Below the pieces are notes generated by a model. That model made no database searches. It was not told the DNA's origin and saw only the letters and a program-made list of their open reading frames with translations. Positions 8,733-18,988 of a stretch of DNA of 64,000 bases are shown piece by piece. Origin of the DNA: Bradyrhizobium symbiodeficiens (GTDB taxonomy: Bacteria > Pseudomonadota > Alphaproteobacteria > Rhizobiales > Xanthobacteraceae). Each line of letters opens with the position of its first letter. Within the stretch, counting starts at the first letter, position 1. The stretch spans positions 1,552,501 to 1,616,500 of the forward strand of contig NZ_CP029427.2 in assembly GCF_002266465.3 (NCBI RefSeq), written 5' to 3'. The position numbers were made by a program, and so were the translations under genes.

Positions 8733-9044
8733 ATGAGCCAAGTCATGACCGCGCCGACGCCCTTCAACTTCCGCAAGGTTGCTACACTCATCGCGACGGC
8801 CGGAACGCTGTTCTGGCTCTACACCTTCTATCACATCTCGAATGTCCCGCAGGGAGACCGCAGCGGCTTTCAATGGCTTGCGGTGTTTCCGCTAGGCATG
8901 GTCTTCGGGGCGTTCTTCCTGCCGGCCTGGCTGCTGGTTGCGATCGGCCGTCTGCCGCGATTCACTACTGCCCTAGGCCTATGCGGCTTGATCGCCTTCG
9001 CGATCATCTGGGCGCAGCTTCTCAACGAATTTCCCAAATCGTAA
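8733..9044 (+). CDS. Small three-helix membrane protein of unknown function
   Basis: Protein of 103 residues with three predicted transmembrane segments (VATLIATAGTLFWLYTFYHI, WLAVFPLGMVFGAFFLPAWLLVAI, LGLCGLIAFAIIWAQLL). AAGGAG lies immediately before the ATG at 8733. An in-frame ATG at 8745 gives more usual spacing, so the true start may be four codons later. It lies between the MoeA-PBP gene and the convergent mobA gene and stops just 5 bases before the mobA stop. No family is recognised, and a link to cofactor synthesis is only positional. Confidence 0.6.
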   Translation: MSQVMTAPTPFNFRKVATLIATAGTLFWLYTFYHISNVPQGDRSGFQWLAVFPLGMVFGAFFLPAWLLVAIGRLPRFTTALGLCGLIAFAIIWAQLLNEFPKS

Positions 9045-9049
9045 AGCCG

Positions 9050-9691
9050 CTAGGGCGCATCATCCAGCGCCGCCAGCCGCTCGGCCTCGGCGATGTCCTC
9101 GACCGTGTTGGCGTTGAAGAAGGGATCGAGCGGCTCGACCGGCCAATTCACCGTTGCGAGCGGATAGCGCGCGGTCCAGCGGTCAATCTTGCGAAGATCC
9201 TCGACGACCAGCGCATGGCGCAGCTCCTCGCGCAAGGCGACGTGCCACAGGCCGATCACGGGATGCGACTGCCCGCCTGATGCGGCGACCGCGAGCCGTG
9301 CGTTCTCGCGTTCGCGTGCATCATGCAGGCGCGCGACGAGGTCGCGCGGAAGGAACGGGCAGTCGCCAGCGGCGCTGAGCACCCATTCGACGCCCGGCCG
9401 ATTTGCCGCGGTCCAGTCGAGCGCGGCGAGGATGCCGGCGAGCGGACCGGGAAAGCCGGGCACGTCGTCGGAGACGACCTGCAAGCCGAAGGATGCGAAG
9501 CGCGCGGGATCGCCATTGGCGTTGAGGATCAGCCCGCCGCATTGAGGTTTCAACCGCGCGATCACGCGTTCCAAAATGGTGCGGCCGCCGATGGTGCGCA
9601 TCGGCTTGTCGCCGCCGCCCATGCGCCGCGCTAGGCCGCCGGCGAGCAGCACGCCTTGCGTCAGCGGAATGTCAATCGTCACCAGCTTCAC
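9050..9691 (-). CDS. mobA: MobA, molybdenum cofactor guanylyltransferase
   Basis: Cytoplasmic enzyme that transfers GMP from GTP to molybdopterin-metal, giving the MGD/bis-MGD cofactor needed by formate dehydrogenases. It shows the nucleotide-binding opening [19 protein letters not shown] (residues 13-31), the NANGDP segment and AAGDCPFLP with the metal-binding Asp. Length of 213 residues is normal. The first codon is GTG (9691), giving a 20-base overlap with the end of fdhD; a second in-frame GTG at 9682 is possible. The overlap indicates translational coupling with fdhD, which fits use of both products by formate dehydrogenase. Confidence 0.93.
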   Translation of the reverse strand: MKLVTIDIPLTQGVLLAGGLARRMGGGDKPMRTIGGRTILERVIARLKPQCGGLILNANGDPARFASFGLQVVSDDVPGFPGPLAGILAALDWTAANRPGVEWVLSAAGDCPFLPRDLVARLHDARERENARLAVAASGGQSHPVIGLWHVALREELRHALVVEDLRKIDRWTARYPLATVNWPVEPLDPFFNANTVEDIAEAERLAALDDAP

Positions 9692-10562
9692 CCTTGCGCT
9701 TGTGCTTCGCCGACTCTTCCTCGACGTAAGCGAGGTCCTGGTCGTAGACGATGCGCTCCTCGCCCGCGAGCGCGATGAAGCGCTTGCCGCGGGTGCGCCC
9801 GACCAGCGTCAGCCCGACTTGTCTTGCGAGATCGACGCCCCAGGCGGTGAAGCCGGAGCGCGACACCAGGATCGGAATTCCCATGCGGACCGTTTTGATC
9901 ACCATCTCCGAGGTGAGCCGCCCCGTGGTGTAGAGGATCTTGTCGGCGGGATCGACGCCGTGGCGGTACATCCAGCCGGCGATCTTGTCGACGGCGTTGT
10001 GGCGGCCGACGTCCTCGGTGTAGCAGAGCGGCGTGCCTTCCTTGCACAGCACGCAGCCGTGGATCGCGCCGGCCTCGAGATAGAGCGAGGGCATGGTGTT
10101 GATGGTCTGCGTCATCTGGTACAGCCAGGATGTGCGCAGCTCCGCCTTCGGCAGCGCGACACTCTCGACGGCCTCCAGCAGGTCCCCGAAGGCGGTGCCC
10201 TGCGCGCAGCCCGAGGTCTGCGTACGCTTCTTCAGCTTGGCTTCGAAATTGGTGTGATGTGTGGTGCGTACCACGACCACCTGGAGGTCGTCGTCGTATT
10301 CGACCTCGGTGACAGCGTCATTATATTTCAGCATGTTCTGGTTCAGCAGATAGCCGAGCGCCAGATATTCGGGGTAGTCGCCGATCGTCATCATGGTGAC
10401 GATCTCCTGGGAATTCAAATAGAGCGTCAGCGGCCGCTCCATCGGCACCTTGATCTCGACCTTGGTGCCGGTCTGGTCGGTGCCGGTCACGCTCCGGGTC
10501 AGGCGCGGGTCATCCGGATTGGGGATGATTGGGGGCACCGGGGTTTTGTCGATCTTCATCAT
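9672..10562 (-). CDS. fdhD: FdhD, formate dehydrogenase accessory sulfurtransferase
   Basis: Cytoplasmic chaperone-like protein that passes sulfur from a cysteine desulfurase to the bis-MGD cofactor of formate dehydrogenase. Recognised by the [12 protein letters not shown] start of the fold, ALGYLLNQ, and the conserved [11 protein letters not shown] and [15 protein letters not shown] blocks. Length of about 296 residues is typical. The E. coli CxxC motif is reduced here to a single Cys in SGCAQGTA; another pair, CVLC, is present near residue 180. Start is ATG-ATG at 10562/10559 without a clear ribosome-binding site. It overlaps mobA downstream and diverges from mobB. Confidence 0.93.
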   Translation of the reverse strand: MMKIDKTPVPPIIPNPDDPRLTRSVTGTDQTGTKVEIKVPMERPLTLYLNSQEIVTMMTIGDYPEYLALGYLLNQNMLKYNDAVTEVEYDDDLQVVVVRTTHHTNFEAKLKKRTQTSGCAQGTAFGDLLEAVESVALPKAELRTSWLYQMTQTINTMPSLYLEAGAIHGCVLCKEGTPLCYTEDVGRHNAVDKIAGWMYRHGVDPADKILYTTGRLTSEMVIKTVRMGIPILVSRSGFTAWGVDLARQVGLTLVGRTRGKRFIALAGEERIVYDQDLAYVEEESAKHKRKGEAGDD

Positions 10563-10668
10563 GGCCGCGAGGTTAGCATGACATTCGGGTCAAGCCGATA
10601 TAAGCATGCTCACGACGTTGAGAAAGCGGTTCCGGCCGCGTGACGAGGCCGGCGGAGATCGTGTTACG

Positions 10669-11196
10669 ATGAAAGTCATCGGCCTTGCAGGCTGGAGCGG
10701 AGCGGGCAAGACCACGCTGTTGACCCGGCTGATCCCGCACTTCAAAGCGCAGGGCCTGCGCGTCTCGGTCATCAAGCATGCGCATCATCAGTTCGACGTC
10801 GACGTGCCCGGCAAGGATTCCTGGCGCCATCGCGAGGCCGGCGCGGCCGAGGTGCTGGTGGCGTCGTCAAACCGCTGGGCTCTGATGCACGAATTGCGCG
10901 GGTCGGCGGAGCCGCGGCTGCCGGAACTCCTGGGCAAGCTGTCCGCGGTCGATCTCGTCGTGGTCGAGGGCTTCAAGCGCGAGCCGCATCGCAAGATCGA
11001 GGTGCATCGAGCGGCGAACGGCAAGCCGCTGCTGTTTCCCGACGATCCCGGGATCGCCGGGATTGCGGCCGACACCGCCATTGACACTGGGCTGCCGACT
11101 GTCCATCTCGACGATATCGCGGCGGCCGCGGCGCTGCTGCTGCGCGCGGCGATGCCGGTCGAGGAAGCGGTCGCGAAAAGCGCTGCGATGCGCTGA
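10669..11196 (+). CDS. mobB: MobB, molybdopterin-guanine dinucleotide biosynthesis adaptor
   Basis: GTP-binding protein that assists MobA in bis-MGD formation. The start at 10669 places the P-loop (GWSGAGKTTLL) at residues 8-18, as usual in MobB; an upstream ATG at 10606 would add 21 poorly conserved residues. Further family motifs are VSVIKHAHHQFDVDVPGKDSW and VVEGFKREPHRKIEV. Length is 175 residues. It diverges from fdhD and is followed nine bases later by moeA, so mobB-moeA is likely one transcript. Confidence 0.92.
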   Translation: MKVIGLAGWSGAGKTTLLTRLIPHFKAQGLRVSVIKHAHHQFDVDVPGKDSWRHREAGAAEVLVASSNRWALMHELRGSAEPRLPELLGKLSAVDLVVVEGFKREPHRKIEVHRAANGKPLLFPDDPGIAGIAADTAIDTGLPTVHLDDIAAAAALLLRAAMPVEEAVAKSAAMR

Positions 11197-11205
11197 CGAG
11201 GCACC

Positions 11206-12462
11206 ATGGCGCAACTGTCGGACGATTGCTTTGCCTTCGGCGGCCCGATGATGTCGGTCGACGAGGCCGTTGGCCTGATCACGATGCGCGTCAATGCGAT
11301 CGCCGATATCGAGACGGTGGCGCTGGTCGAGGCGGATGGGCGGGTGCTGGCGCGGGATGTCGCAGCGCCGCTGCCGCTGCCGCCCTTCACCAACTCGGCC
11401 GTCGACGGCTACGCCGTGCGCAACGCCGACATTCCGCAAGCCGCGGAGCGGGCATTCCCGCTCGATGGCCGCATTCAGGCCGGCGGCCTTGCACAGGCGC
11501 CGATCAAGCCTGGCCACACTGCGCGCATCTTCACGGGCGCGCCGATGCCGCCGGATGCCGAAGCCGTCTTCATGCAGGAGGACGTCCGCATCGATGATTC
11601 CGGAAAGATCGTGCTGCCGTCGGGGCTGAAGCCCGGCGCCAATGTCCGCCCTGCAGGCGAGGACATCCCGAATGGGCACGTCGCGTTGCGCGCCGGGCAG
11701 CGGCTGCGGCCGCAGCATGTCGCGCTTGCCGCTGCCTTCGGTCTTGTCGGCCTCGACCTCGTCAGGCGCATTCGCGTTGCGGTGTTCTCGACCGGCGACG
11801 AGTTGGCCTCGCCGGGCGAGCCGCGCGCGGCCCCGCAACTGTTCGATTCCAACCGCTTCATGCTCATGACGATGCTGCGCCGGCTCGGCTGCGAGGTCAG
11901 CGATCTCGGCATCATGCGCGACGAGCGGACTTCGCTCGCGAATGGCTTGAAGCAGGTTGCCGGCTCTCATGACCTGATCCTCACGACCGGCGGCGTCTCG
12001 ACCGGCGAGGAGGACCACGTCAAGGCGGCGGTCGAGAGCATCGGTTCGCTGGTGCTGTGGCGGATGGCGATCAAGCCCGGTCGGCCCGTGGCGATGGGGA
12101 TCATCGACGGCACGCCGCTGATCGGATTGCCGGGCAATCCCGTCGCGAGCTTCGTCACCTTCGTCCATGTGGTGCGGCCGACGGTGCTTGCGCTGGCGGG
12201 TGGGCTGCCCGAGCCGCTGTTGCCGATCCCAGTGCGCGCCGCGTTTTCCTACACGAAGAAGAGCGGCCGCCGCGAATATGTGCGAGTCTCCCTGCGGCGC
12301 GCGCAGGACGGCCGGCTCGAGGCCGTCAAGTTTCCGCGCGAGGGGGCGGGGCTTCTGTCCTCGCTGGTCGAGACCGACGGCCTCGTCGAACTCGGAGAGA
12401 GCATCACGCATGTCGAGCCGGGGCAGGACGTAGGCTTTTTGTCCTACGCCGATCTGCTGTAG
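11206..12462 (+). CDS. moeA: MoeA, molybdopterin molybdenumtransferase
   Basis: Canonical MoeA of 418 residues, which inserts molybdate into adenylyl-molybdopterin. All main motifs are intact: PPFTNSAVDGYAVR near 63, RIFTGAPMPPDAEAVFMQED near 107, VFSTGDELASPGE near 193, TTGGVSTGEEDHVK near 263 and IGLPGNPVASFVTF near 305. It follows mobB by nine bases. It is the third MoeA-family gene in seven kilobases and the only one fully canonical without extra domains, so it is the best candidate for the housekeeping enzyme. Confidence 0.94.
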   Translation: MAQLSDDCFAFGGPMMSVDEAVGLITMRVNAIADIETVALVEADGRVLARDVAAPLPLPPFTNSAVDGYAVRNADIPQAAERAFPLDGRIQAGGLAQAPIKPGHTARIFTGAPMPPDAEAVFMQEDVRIDDSGKIVLPSGLKPGANVRPAGEDIPNGHVALRAGQRLRPQHVALAAAFGLVGLDLVRRIRVAVFSTGDELASPGEPRAAPQLFDSNRFMLMTMLRRLGCEVSDLGIMRDERTSLANGLKQVAGSHDLILTTGGVSTGEEDHVKAAVESIGSLVLWRMAIKPGRPVAMGIIDGTPLIGLPGNPVASFVTFVHVVRPTVLALAGGLPEPLLPIPVRAAFSYTKKSGRREYVRVSLRRAQDGRLEAVKFPREGAGLLSSLVETDGLVELGESITHVEPGQDVGFLSYADLL

Positions 12463-12506
12463 AGACTTGCGTTGACCCCACCGCCTCGTCCCGCCATGTT
12501 GCCTCC

Positions 12507-12740
12507 ATGACCAGAACGACGCTCGACCTCACCGGACTGAAATGCCCGCTGCCCGCCCTGAAGACGCGCAAGGCGCTGAAGCCGTTGCAGCCCGGCGATC
12601 AGCTCGAGGTCCATTGCACCGATCCCTTGTCGGTGATTGACATTCCGAACCTGATCCGCGAGACCGGCGACAAGGTCGAGATCACCGAGCGCAACGAAGC
12701 GCGAATCGTGTTCCTGGTCGAAAAGAGCGACGCCTCGTAG
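12507..12740 (+). CDS. TusA-family sulfur carrier protein
   Basis: Small (77-residue) sulfurtransferase-like protein with the TusA signature LKCPLPALKTRKAL (residues 10-23), in which Cys12 of the CPxP motif carries persulfide sulfur. The start at 12507 is chosen because the TusA fold begins straight after; an in-frame ATG four codons upstream is possible. It follows moeA by 44 bases. TusA proteins can feed sulfur to molybdopterin and, in E. coli, to FdhD-dependent steps, so a role in the adjacent formate dehydrogenase cofactor pathway is plausible but inferred. Confidence 0.88.
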   Translation: MTRTTLDLTGLKCPLPALKTRKALKPLQPGDQLEVHCTDPLSVIDIPNLIRETGDKVEITERNEARIVFLVEKSDAS

Positions 12741-12881
12741 AAAGGCGAATGTTCACGGCGACGACGTTTGACTATGTTGCGCCTGCGGGGAAACGGCCGG
12801 AACTTCGCTGCAATGCGAAAAGCGCCGCTGAGTGCAGTGGAATGAGCTCAAACCTAGACTCTCAAAGCTAAGACATCGGGC

Positions 12882-14307
<1,426 letters not shown>

Positions 14308-14315
<8 letters not shown>

Positions 14316-16332
14316 TGGTGCCCGCCGCACCGACGAGCTCGTGCGGGGACGCTCCGTCCGCTTCCGGTTGCTCGCGATCGCCTTGCTGCCGATGCTGGTC
14401 ATCCTGCCGCTCCTGCTCGGCGTTGCGATCTATCGCTGGAACGCGAAATTCGACGCGGCCCTGATCTCCAAGGTCAATGGCGATCTCACCATCGCCCACC
14501 AATATCTCGCTCGCATCCTGGAAAAGACCGGAGTCCAAATCCGGGCGCTCGGCCTGTCGGCCCGCTTCCACGAGGTGCTGGGGCCGGATGCGCGCGGCTC
14601 GCTGCGGGAGCTTCTCGACGAGACCCGCAAGGAGATCGGGCTCGATTTCCTGTACCTGACCAACGATCGCGGCGACGTCCTGGCCTCATCGCCGCCGCTG
14701 CAGCGTCAACCGAGACATGACTGGCCGATCGTCATGTCGGCGCTGTCGGGCAAGGTCGCTGCGACGGGTGTCGACATTTTCGGCAATGACGAGCTCGCCG
14801 CAATTTCGCCGGCCCTGGCCGAGCGGGCGCGATTGGACCTGGTGCCGACCCCGAACGCGGTGCCGACCGACCGCAGCACGGAGACGCGCGGCATGGTCGT
14901 GCATGCGGCGAGCCGGGCGATGCTGCCCGACGGTGGCGCCGCCGCGCTGGTCGGCGGCACGCTGCTCAACCAGAATCTCGAATTCATCGACACGATCAAC
15001 GATCTCGTTTACCGCGCGGCGAGCCTGCCGGAGGGCAGCCAGGGCACCGCGACGCTGTTCCTGGACGATGTGCGGATATCGACCAACGTCCGTCTGTTCG
15101 AGGGACGTCGCGCGCTCGGCACGCGCGTGTCGGCGGCGGTGCGCTCGGCCGTGCTGGGCGAGGGGCACACCTGGCTCGACAGCGCTTTCGTCGTCAATGA
15201 CTGGTACATCTCCGCCTACGAGCCGTTGGTCGACAGCTATGGCAAGCGGGTCGGCATGCTCTATGTCGGCTTCCTGGAGAAGCCGTTCAGCGAAGCCAAA
15301 TACCAGACGTTGGCGATCATCATCGCAGCCTTCATCGCGATCACCGCTGCGACCGTACCGATCTTCCTGCGCTGGGCGACCTCCATCTTCATGCCGCTGG
15401 AGCGCGTCACGGCGACGATCGGCGAGGTGGAGCGCGGGAACCTCTCCGCCCGCACCAAGATGCCGGTGTTGGGCGACGAGATCGGCCGCGTCGCGGTTCA
15501 TCTCGACAACCTGCTCGACCAGATCCAGGAACGCGACCGACAGCTCCGGGAATGGAACGAGGAGCTGAACGTTCGCGTGCTGGAGCGCACCCGCGACCTC
15601 GAGCACGCCAATCTCAAGCTCGAGGCAACCACCAAGCAGCTCATCATGTCCGAGAAGCTGGCCGCGATCGGCGAGATCACCGCCGGCGTCGCGCACGAGA
15701 TCAACAATCCGATCGCGGTGATGCAAGGCAATCTCGACGTCGTCCGCAGCGTGTTCGGGGCCGACGCCGACAAGGCGAAGGTCGAGTTTCGCCTGCTCGA
15801 CGAGCAGATTCACCGCATCAGCCAGATCGTGACCAAGCTGTTGCAGTTTGCGAGGCCGGAGGAATATGCCGGCTATGTCGAACGCCATGCGCCCGCGAGC
15901 GTCATCTCCGACTGTCTGCCGCTGGTGCAGCATCTTCTGAACAAGACGGAGATCGCCGTGGTCAGGGACGACCGCGCCAGTCGGCTCGTGCTGATGAACC
16001 GGAACGAGCTGCAGCAGGTGCTGGTCAATCTCATCGTCAACGCGATCCACGCCATGCCGGACGGCGGAACCCTGACGCTCCGCTCCTTCGATGCCGATCG
16101 CGACGGCCATCAAGGCGTCGCCATCGAGGTCACTGATACCGGCATTGGCATGAGTACTGAGGTGATCGAAAAGATATTCGATCCCTTCTACACCACAAAA
16201 CGGCGGCAAGGCACCGGGCTGGGCCTCTCCATCAGCCAGACCCTGATCAAGCGCCAGGGCGGACAGATCACGGCGGAAAGCAGCGTGGGTTCCGGAAGCA
16301 CCTTCACGATGTGGCTGCCGGAAGCGACCTGA
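14308..16332 (+). CDS. CACHE/HAMP sensor histidine kinase
   Basis: Membrane sensor kinase of 674 residues, cognate to the preceding regulator. It has TM1 (LLAIALLPMLVILPLLLGVAIY), a long periplasmic CACHE-type sensor, TM2 (TLAIIIAAFIAITAATVPIFL), HAMP, a coiled coil, HisKA with phospho-acceptor His463 in GVAHEINNP, and HATPase with N-box NLIVNAIHAMPDGG, DTGIGM and GTGLGLSIS. The ATG at 14308 overlaps the regulator stop by eight bases; a longer frame starting at 14233 lies inside the regulator gene and is rejected. The periplasmic sensor probably reads a small carboxylate such as formate or oxalate, judging by the transporter downstream. The ligand is inference. Confidence 0.92.
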
Positions 16333-16334
16333 CT

Positions 16335-16369
16335 GGACATTCTGTCCCGGAATTCAGGACATTTTGTCC
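16335..16369 (+). promoter_or_regulatory. Two phased palindromes, candidate enhancer sites for the NtrC-type regulator
   Basis: GGACA-TTC-TGTCC at 16335-16347 and GGACA-TTT-TGTCC at 16357-16369 are perfect 5-bp inverted repeats with 3-base spacers. Their centres are 22 bases apart, close to two helical turns. They lie immediately after the kinase stop and about 60-85 bases upstream of the sigma-54 promoter, the expected place for upstream activating sequences. Confidence 0.75.
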
Positions 16370-16421
16370 GACGCGGCACGTTGCGCTGCGGGAAGTCGTT
16401 GAATCATCACGATGCGACTTC

Positions 16422-16437
16422 TGGCACGCCCGTTGCT
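16422..16437 (+). promoter_or_regulatory. Sigma-54 (RpoN) promoter
   Basis: TGGCACG-CCCG-TTGCT matches the RpoN consensus TGGCACG-N4-TTGCW at all defined positions, with GG and GC ten bases apart. Transcription would begin near 16448 and leave a leader of about 230 bases before the OFA transporter at 16679. The remaining leader has no obvious gene. Confidence 0.85.
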
Positions 16438-16678
16438 CATATCGAGACAGGGTGTTGAGGGGGATGAGGGCGCGATAGCCGTCACTGCAACGCTGTTGGC
16501 AGGCGAAGGGACATCGCCCGCGACCAGTTGCTTGCTCGGCGCACAAGAGGCGGTGCGCGCCACAGGATTCCACTTCGGCATGAATGAAGACCGACCTGTC
16601 ATGCGCGGCTGCCAAGCACGCGTATGAACGGTCTCAAACTGATGTGCCGGCAAGGCCGCGCTTGGGGAGGTAATGCTT

Positions 16679-18328
16679 ATGACGACTGCCGATACCGTTC
16701 TTGCACCGGTTGGTGCCTCCGGCTTCCTCGATCGTGAACGAACGATCGCGAAGGCCGGGTTCAATCGCTGGCTGGTGCCGCCGGCGGCGCTGTGCATTCA
16801 TCTCTGCATCGGCATGGCCTACGGCTTCTCGGTGTTCTGGCTGCCGCTGTCGCGCGCGATCGGCATCTCGGCGCCAAAGGCCTGTCCCGACATGTCGCTG
16901 TGGCAGGAGCTCTTCACCACCACTTGTGACTGGAAGGTCGCGAGCCTCGGCTGGATGTTCACCCTGTTCTTCGTCGTGCTCGGCGTTTCTGCCGCGATTT
17001 GGGGCGGCTGGCTGGAGCGGGTCGGTCCGCGCAAGGCAGGCTTCGTTGCCGCGCTGTGCTGGTGCGGCGGCCTACTGCTCGGCGCGATCGGCATCTATAC
17101 CCATCAGCTGTGGATCATGTGGCTTGGTTCCGGCGTGATCGGCGGTGTCGGCCTTGGTCTCGGTTACATCTCGCCCGTGTCCACGCTGATCAAATGGTTC
17201 CCCGACCGCCGCGGCATGGCGACCGGCATGGCGATCATGGGATTCGGTGGCGGCGCCATGATCGGCGCACCGTTTGCCAACCTCCTGATCAACTACTTCA
17301 AGACGTCGACCGACGTCGGTGTGTGGCAGGCCTTCGTCGTCATGGGCATCGTCTATTTCGTCTTCATGACCATCGGTGCCTTCGCCTATCGCGTGACGCC
17401 GGCCGGCTGGAAGCCCGAAGGCTGGACCCCGCCGAGCGAGAAGAAGACGATGATCTCCGAGCATCACGTTCACCTCGACAACGCGCACAAGACGCCGCAG
17501 TTCTGGCTGATCTGGTGGGTGCTCTGCTTGAACGTGTCCGCCGGCATCGGCGTGATCGGCATGGCCTCTCCGATGCTCCAGGAAATCTTCGCTGGAAAGC
17601 TGATCGGCCATCCGGAGCTCACCTTTAGTCAGCTCTCGGCCGAGCAGAAGACAGTCATCGCCGGCATCGCGGCGGGCTTTGCCGGTCTGCTGTCGCTGTT
17701 CAACATCGGCGGCCGCTTCGTCTGGGCGTCGCTGTCCGATTATATCGGACGCAAGAACACCTATTATACGTTCTTCATCCTGGGCATCGTGCTCTATGCG
17801 CTGGCGCCGACCTTTGCGGCGATGGGCTCGAAGTTGCTCTTCGTGCTCGGCTTCGGCATCATTCTGTCGATGTACGGCGGCGGCTTCGCGACCGTGCCGG
17901 CCTATCTCGCCGATATGTTCGGCACGCAGTTCGTCGGGGCCATTCACGGCCGGTTGCTGACGGCGTGGTCGACCGCAGGCATCATCGGACCGGTTGTCGT
18001 GAATTACATCCGCGAGTTCCAGCTCGCGGCAGGTGTGCCGCGTGACCAGCTCTACAACACGACGATGTACATTCTCTGCGCGATGCTGGTCGCGGGCATC
18101 ATCTGCAACTACCTGGTCAAGCCGGTCGATCCGAAATGGTACATGAGCGAGGCGGACGTCGCCAAATTGCAGGCGGCGAACGCAGGTGCCACCACCGTTC
18201 AGACGGGGTCGTTCGGGATCGGCACCGGCGGCCTCGACGCCAAGGCCGCTATGTTCTGGCTCGTCGTCGGCGTTCCGCTGGCATGGGGCGTCTACAAGAC
18301 GCTCGAGAGCGCGGTGAAGATCCTCTGA
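16679..18328 (+). CDS. OFA-family MFS transporter (oxalate/formate antiporter type)
   Basis: Inner-membrane major facilitator of about 549 residues with twelve predicted helices, of the OFA family whose best-known member is OxlT. Family-like segments are FNRWLVPPAALCIHLCIGMAYGFSVFWLPL, the A-motif-like GGWLERVGPRKAG, WFPDRRGMATGMAIMGFGGGAMIGAPF and FVWASLSDYIGRKN. The ATG at 16679 is preferred over 16673 because GGGGAGG then has normal spacing. It is downstream of a sigma-54 promoter and upstream of formate dehydrogenase, so uptake of formate or oxalate is likely; substrate specificity cannot be fixed from sequence. Confidence 0.9.
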   Translation: MTTADTVLAPVGASGFLDRERTIAKAGFNRWLVPPAALCIHLCIGMAYGFSVFWLPLSRAIGISAPKACPDMSLWQELFTTTCDWKVASLGWMFTLFFVVLGVSAAIWGGWLERVGPRKAGFVAALCWCGGLLLGAIGIYTHQLWIMWLGSGVIGGVGLGLGYISPVSTLIKWFPDRRGMATGMAIMGFGGGAMIGAPFANLLINYFKTSTDVGVWQAFVVMGIVYFVFMTIGAFAYRVTPAGWKPEGWTPPSEKKTMISEHHVHLDNAHKTPQFWLIWWVLCLNVSAGIGVIGMASPMLQEIFAGKLIGHPELTFSQLSAEQKTVIAGIAAGFAGLLSLFNIGGRFVWASLSDYIGRKNTYYTFFILGIVLYALAPTFAAMGSKLLFVLGFGIILSMYGGGFATVPAYLADMFGTQFVGAIHGRLLTAWSTAGIIGPVVVNYIREFQLAAGVPRDQLYNTTMYILCAMLVAGIICNYLVKPVDPKWYMSEADVAKLQAANAGATTVQTGSFGIGTGGLDAKAAMFWLVVGVPLAWGVYKTLESAVKIL

Positions 18329-18345
18329 TCGCAAACCCAGCACCA

Positions 18346-18375
18346 CCGCGGGAAGCTGGCGCCAGCTTCCCGCGG
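18346..18375 (+). terminator. Perfect 30-bp palindrome, probable terminator hairpin
   Basis: A 15-base arm ending AGCTGGC at 18360 is followed directly by its exact reverse complement to 18375, 18 bases after the OFA transporter stop. The stem is very GC-rich with no T-run. It would separate the transporter transcript from the small secreted-protein gene. Confidence 0.65.
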
Positions 18376-18420
18376 CGTTCGCCCGCCAAATGATCGATAA
18401 TGGAACCTAGGGGGATCCGT

Positions 18421-18702
18421 ATGCTTCGCACCCGTATCTGCTTCGCCGCCATGCTGCTCGTCGCCGGCACCCTGCAATCCGCATCCGCACAGACCGCCGC
18501 GGCACCAGCTGTAACGCCGCCCGCGGCGACCGAGGTCAAGCCCGGCAGGATCAAGCTGACCGCGCAGAAGCTCAAGGACATGAAGGCCAAGTGGAGCGCC
18601 AACAAGTCGAAGCTCAAGGATTGCCGCAAGGATGTGAAGGCTAAGGGCCTCGCGGGCGACGATCGCTGGTTCTATATCGAGGAGTGCATGGGCAAAAGCT
18701 GA
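18421..18702 (+). CDS. Small secreted PsiF-repeat-like protein
   Basis: Exported protein of 93 residues. The ATG at 18421 has AGGGGGA upstream. A signal peptide (MLRTRICFAAMLLVAGTLQSASA) is followed by an Ala/Pro linker and a C-terminal segment KLKDCRKDVKAKGLAGDDRWFYIEECM. The Cys...AKGL-GDxR-F-EEC pattern resembles the PsiF repeat of phosphate-starvation-inducible proteins. Function is unknown. It lies between the OFA transporter and formate dehydrogenase but is separated from the former by a hairpin. Confidence 0.7.
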   Translation: MLRTRICFAAMLLVAGTLQSASAQTAAAPAVTPPAATEVKPGRIKLTAQKLKDMKAKWSANKSKLKDCRKDVKAKGLAGDDRWFYIEECMGKS

Positions 18703-18923
18703 CCGGCTGCTTCGAGGCATGGAGGGGCACCGGCCGCCCCAGGAGTGCGAATTCGATACGATTTCGCTATCGCAGCATAGGAAGCCTTTATTGATCTCCG
18801 GACCAATTCAGGCTTCGTTCTATCGATTGGCGTGTTGGACCAACGCAAGGCCGTGTCCGGGCAGCGATCCAGGGACTGCGCCCTTGGGCCGCGCTTAACT
18901 GCTTCCGAAAGCATGATAATTGC

Positions 18924-18965
18924 TTGGCATCTGGCATGCCAAGGGCTAGAACTGGAGCGGTTCTA
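18924..18965 (+). promoter_or_regulatory. Two adjacent inverted repeats upstream of formate dehydrogenase
   Basis: TTGGCAT-CTGGC-ATGCCAA (18924-18942) has perfect 7-bp arms. Five bases later TAGAAC-N7-GTTCTA (18947-18965) has perfect 6-bp arms. Both lie in the 65 bases before the dehydrogenase start, so they are candidate operators or a leader structure. The rest of the 286-base gap from 18703 shows no gene. Confidence 0.45.
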
Positions 18966-18988
18966 AAACACGAGATCGAGACGAATCG

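Noticed and set aside
18926..18947. Possible sigma-54 promoter (TGGCAT...) upstream of formate dehydrogenase
   Set aside because: The -12 element does not match TTGC, and the TGGCAT strings are better explained as arms of the inverted repeat.
18947..18965. LexA box
   Set aside because: The alphaproteobacterial LexA site is a direct repeat GTTC-N7-GTTC; here the arms are inverted.
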